Shown here in pieces: positions 5,471 through 8,066 of a stretch of 8,066 nt of DNA. The stretch's first letter is position 1. Each line of letters starts with the position of its first letter. Below the pieces are notes generated by a model that was not told the DNA's origin, did not search any database, and saw nothing but the letters and a program-made list of their open reading frames with translations. The stretch is from the NCBI GenBank assembly GCA_937892665.1, contig CALBJF010000332.1, forward strand, positions 1-8,066. The letters run 5' to 3'. Position numbers and translations under genes: made by a program. The DNA comes from an uncultured euryarchaeote. Its GTDB lineage: Archaea > Thermoplasmatota > Poseidoniia > Poseidoniales > Poseidoniaceae.

Positions 5471-8066
5471 ATGGCAAGAGGGGCGTACGTAGTCTGCTGT
5501 GTATTGCTGATGATGACTTCATTGATCCCAACCTCTGTTAGTTCATATGATAGTGGCGGCATTGAATCCTCAGATTCTACTCTTAGCATCATGCCTGCTA
5601 GCCCTACTGCTGGTGGTTCAATTACTGGCTCATTGACGCTTCAAAACACGAATTCACAAAACGCCTTTGATGTAGAATATTCGTTCTATAAAAATGGAAT
5701 TTCCACGAACAATCGCCTCATCACAAGCACCGTCAACATCGATGCAAACGATTTCAAAACCGTTACAGCTCAATGGGATAATCTCGTTGAAGGTGAAAAT
5801 AAAATGTGGGTAACATATTCGTATAACGGACAAACTGAAGTCGAGTTTTATCATTCCTTCACCGTATTAGGATTACCGAATCTCAGAGTTACAGAAACAA
5901 TTCTTACACCCAACACGGATCTTCATTCCGGCGATACAATTTCACTGAGTGCAAAGGTGACAAACATTGGTTCAGTTGATGCTCAAGCCTCGTATCTTGG
6001 CATTAATTACCCAGGTTCGATTGCAGATGTAGAACTTCAAACTCCGGCAATTAATGCCAGCGAATACGTATGGGTCAACACCACCTTTACTGCACCTGTG
6101 TCAGGTTCCTACGATCTCATCCTAACTCCAGATGCCCGAGATGAAGTATTGGAATCGACCGAGCAAGGTAAAGATGAAATCGTTCAATTCGTTATTGAAC
6201 CAAGAATGGATTTATCACATACTGGTGAGATACTTATTGTGCCCACAGATGGTTCCCTGGTTGGTCCATGGGCAGTCTCAGGTACGATTGCAAGAGAATC
6301 CGGAGATGGATCTCTTGATGTTCCAATGGTCCTTGAACTACGGGAAGGTGCCTCGATTGTCCGTTCACTCCAACCGTTCACAGTAAGTATCTCTGGAACG
6401 GGATATTCTCAACATGCATGGACAACATCAATTGAGAGTGCGAACATTGCAGGTTTGATCAATGGTCAATATTCGCTTGTTGCCCGTATTGACCCATTCC
6501 AGACGGGCGGATTTGTGCAAGAGAGTACCGAAAACGATGACCATGTTACCACGTTCACTCTACCTGAAATTCCTGACGTTTACGTTGACCCGCTTGCTTT
6601 ACCAAACTTGACTTCAGTCTCCGCTGGTTTCCCAATTGATTGGTCGATGACTGCCACGAATACGGGAGACATTTCCGTTGGCGGTAACTTCCTCTATTCA
6701 TGGGAAGGCCAGGAGTTCCAATCTGGTCTTATCACTCTCCAATCAGGTAGCAGTTACACCTACACCGTATCCCTGTCAACCTCATTGGGTGCCCATACAG
6801 CGGAACTTGATGTTCAGTGGCAACCTTCTGTAAATTCATATGATCGAAATCCAACCAACAGTCGTGCCTCAGGGTCTGTTCTTGTCGAAGCGAATCTGCA
6901 ACTTGAATGGGATGAAGATACACAGGTACTGGTTGACAAAAATGGCGAACTGGCGACCTTCCCACTTGATTCTGGAGAAGAATACACACTCAGTCTTTCT
7001 TTGAAATCAACTCGAGGGTCTGGTGACGTGTCTATTACATGTAAGAACAGCCAGTCCACCTGGTCAGTTTCGGAGATTGTCATTGAAAATCCCGGAGACC
7101 GTGTAGATGTATCTTGTACATTCAAAGCCTCAGGAAAGCTGACAATTGTTCAATTGGTTCATTCTCCTTCTTCCACAATTACTACGACGTTTGAGCGTTC
7201 TTACTCAACAGCGTTCGTTGAGGGCGGAGACGATGCAAACGAAGAGAATAGTGGTACCGGAACTGCGGTTCTAATGCTCATTGGAGCACTTGTACTCATT
7301 GGATTCCTTGTGGGTGCAATTCTGCTTACAAGAGTTCGCGAGGAGGAAGTAGAACGAGATATTTTCAATTATTGTCCTGCCTGTGATGGTGAACTTGAGG
7401 GCGATGAAAATCGTTGTCCACACTGTTCGTTCAACCTTCGTAAAGCCCGTTCTCAGTTCCACGAATGTTCTGCATGTGGCGAGTCCGTACCCGATCTCAT
7501 GGAGAATTGCCCATACTGTGGGACAGAGCAGGATGTGAGTTCATACTTCGAGCAACGAGAACGACGTATTCGTGAAGTCCCTGAAGAAAAAGAACTGGTT
7601 TCACTCCCAGAGGAAGACGAAAACAAGATCGTCAGCGGTACCGAAGACTTCGCTTCTGCTGTCAAAGAATTTGGTTATGATGAAGATAATCTTGAAGACG
7701 AATGGGATGAGAATGTTGTTGCTGCTGAAGAAGAAGTCACAGCTGCATATGATCGACGATATGCTGATGAGATTTCGATGGAAGATATGACCGATGAGGA
7801 AATTGCTGAAATGGAGAATCAGGTAGTTACAACTCTGAAGACTGCTAAGGAAGCATTCGAAGGGCATGATTTGGATGCATTCCTACCGACTAAAGAGGCA
7901 ATGAAGACGCTCAAAGACGATGGAACTGACAAGGATGGCGATGCATGGAATACACTCTCTGCAAGTGATGCTGATATCAGAGGAGACTTGTTCGAAATCA
8001 CTGGTGAAGAAGGCGTATTGCCTGGCGACAAAGTTGTTGTTGGTATGGGCTTGACAGACAGTTCAC
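5471..8066 (+). CDS. Large single-span membrane protein: CARDB-like ectodomain, cytoplasmic double zinc ribbon, acidic region; 3' partial
   Basis: The frame is open from ATG 5471 to the window end (865 codons, no stop). An in-frame TGA at 5456 excludes an earlier start. Residues 1-25 are a signal peptide (AYVVCCVLLMMTSLIPTSVSS) without a lipobox. About 36-585 is a beta-rich ectodomain with several CARDB-like repeats. Three of them end with related sequence, for example GSYDLILTPDARDEVLESTE (212-231) and GQYSLVARIDP (332-342). The only ectodomain cysteines, C524 and C549, could pair. One transmembrane helix (598-620) is followed by RVREEE, which implies the C-terminus is inside. Two zinc ribbons follow: C635-x2-C638/C649-x2-C652 and C666-x2-C669/C680-x2-C683. 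The last 180 residues are acidic and helical in character, with no domain I recognise. The layout suggests an envelope protein that links outside binding to a cytoplasmic partner, but its function is unknown. Confidence 0.82.
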   Translation, partial: MARGAYVVCCVLLMMTSLIPTSVSSYDSGGIESSDSTLSIMPASPTAGGSITGSLTLQNTNSQNAFDVEYSFYKNGISTNNRLITSTVNIDANDFKTVTAQWDNLVEGENKMWVTYSYNGQTEVEFYHSFTVLGLPNLRVTETILTPNTDLHSGDTISLSAKVTNIGSVDAQASYLGINYPGSIADVELQTPAINASEYVWVNTTFTAPVSGSYDLILTPDARDEVLESTEQGKDEIVQFVIEPRMDLSHTGEILIVPTDGSLVGPWAVSGTIARESGDGSLDVPMVLELREGASIVRSLQPFTVSISGTGYSQHAWTTSIESANIAGLINGQYSLVARIDPFQTGGFVQESTENDDHVTTFTLPEIPDVYVDPLALPNLTSVSAGFPIDWSMTATNTGDISVGGNFLYSWEGQEFQSGLITLQSGSSYTYTVSLSTSLGAHTAELDVQWQPSVNSYDRNPTNSRASGSVLVEANLQLEWDEDTQVLVDKNGELATFPLDSGEEYTLSLSLKSTRGSGDVSITCKNSQSTWSVSEIVIENPGDRVDVSCTFKASGKLTIVQLVHSPSSTITTTFERSYSTAFVEGGDDANEENSGTGTAVLMLIGALVLIGFLVGAILLTRVREEEVERDIFNYCPACDGELEGDENRCPHCSFNLRKARSQFHECSACGESVPDLMENCPYCGTEQDVSSYFEQRERRIREVPEEKELVSLPEEDENKIVSGTEDFASAVKEFGYDEDNLEDEWDENVVAAEEEVTAAYDRRYADEISMEDMTDEEIAEMENQVVTTLKTAKEAFEGHDLDAFLPTKEAMKTLKDDGTDKDGDAWNTLSASDADIRGDLFEITGEEGVLPGDKVVVGMGLTDSS

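Noticed and set aside
5471..5500. Lipoprotein signal suggested by the Cys-Cys pair in the signal peptide of the plus-strand surface protein
   Set aside because: The cysteines lie at residues 9-10, inside the hydrophobic core and not after an L-x-G/A-C lipobox at its end.
5277..5541. Plus-strand open frames crossing the divergent region, including one after the AGGAGGT motif (from TTG 5410 or ATG 5431)
   Set aside because: The translation is short, ends at 5541 inside the next gene and lacks any recognisable feature. It overlaps the signal-peptide region of the gene at 5471 in another frame.
1..8066. Defence system, mobile element, tRNA or rRNA gene
   Set aside because: Reading both strands showed no transposase, integrase, nuclease or tRNA-like cloverleaf. 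The window is filled by the six genes described.

Overview
This window looks archaeal. Three genes in a row belong to archaeal/eukaryotic-type translation and small-ribosomal-subunit maturation: translation initiation factor 1A, a RIO1-type kinase and a two-KH-domain Pno1/Dim2-like protein. All three have GGTG-type Shine-Dalgarno motifs 4-5 nt before their ATG. The flanking genes are a complex-I-type membrane subunit (NuoN) and two large secreted or anchored proteins built from Ig-like/CARDB-type beta domains. This mix, with moderate base composition, fits a marine planktonic euryarchaeon such as Marine Group II (Poseidoniales). That assignment is an inference from gene content and was not checked against a database.

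Layout: nucleotides 1-1043 hold the 3' two thirds or more of nuoN (+), cut by the window start. It is followed after 51 nt by aIF1A (1095-1727, +) and after 54 nt by rio1 (1782-2777, +). These three may form one co-directional transcription unit, because no convincing promoter separates them. The KH protein (2779-3525, -) converges on rio1 with one base between the stop codons. A perfect 9-bp inverted repeat spans this junction. Upstream of the KH gene, same strand and 26 nt away, is a 600-residue secreted multi-domain protein (3552-5354, -). Across a roughly 116-nt divergent region, a second surface protein starts at 5471 (+) and runs off the window at 8066 with its frame still open for 865 codons. 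No stretch longer than about 120 nt lacks a gene. I found no tRNA, rRNA, CRISPR array, insertion sequence or integrase.

How the genes fit together: in eukaryotes the homologues of the three information-processing proteins meet on the late pre-40S particle or initiating small subunit, so this looks like a small-subunit maturation/initiation cluster. All three carry charged extensions beyond the usual archaeal core. aIF1A has a hyperacidic tail of about 75 residues ending in DIDALFA, RIO1 has an N-terminal charged arm of about 80 residues, and the KH protein has a basic-then-acidic C-terminal tail of about 80 residues. The two divergent surface proteins share a CARDB-like end motif and look like an envelope pair. 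The plus-strand one joins a large ectodomain through a single membrane span to a cytoplasmic double zinc ribbon and acidic region, an architecture suggestive of outside-in signalling or anchoring. The most interesting items are the aIF1A tail and this membrane/zinc-ribbon protein.
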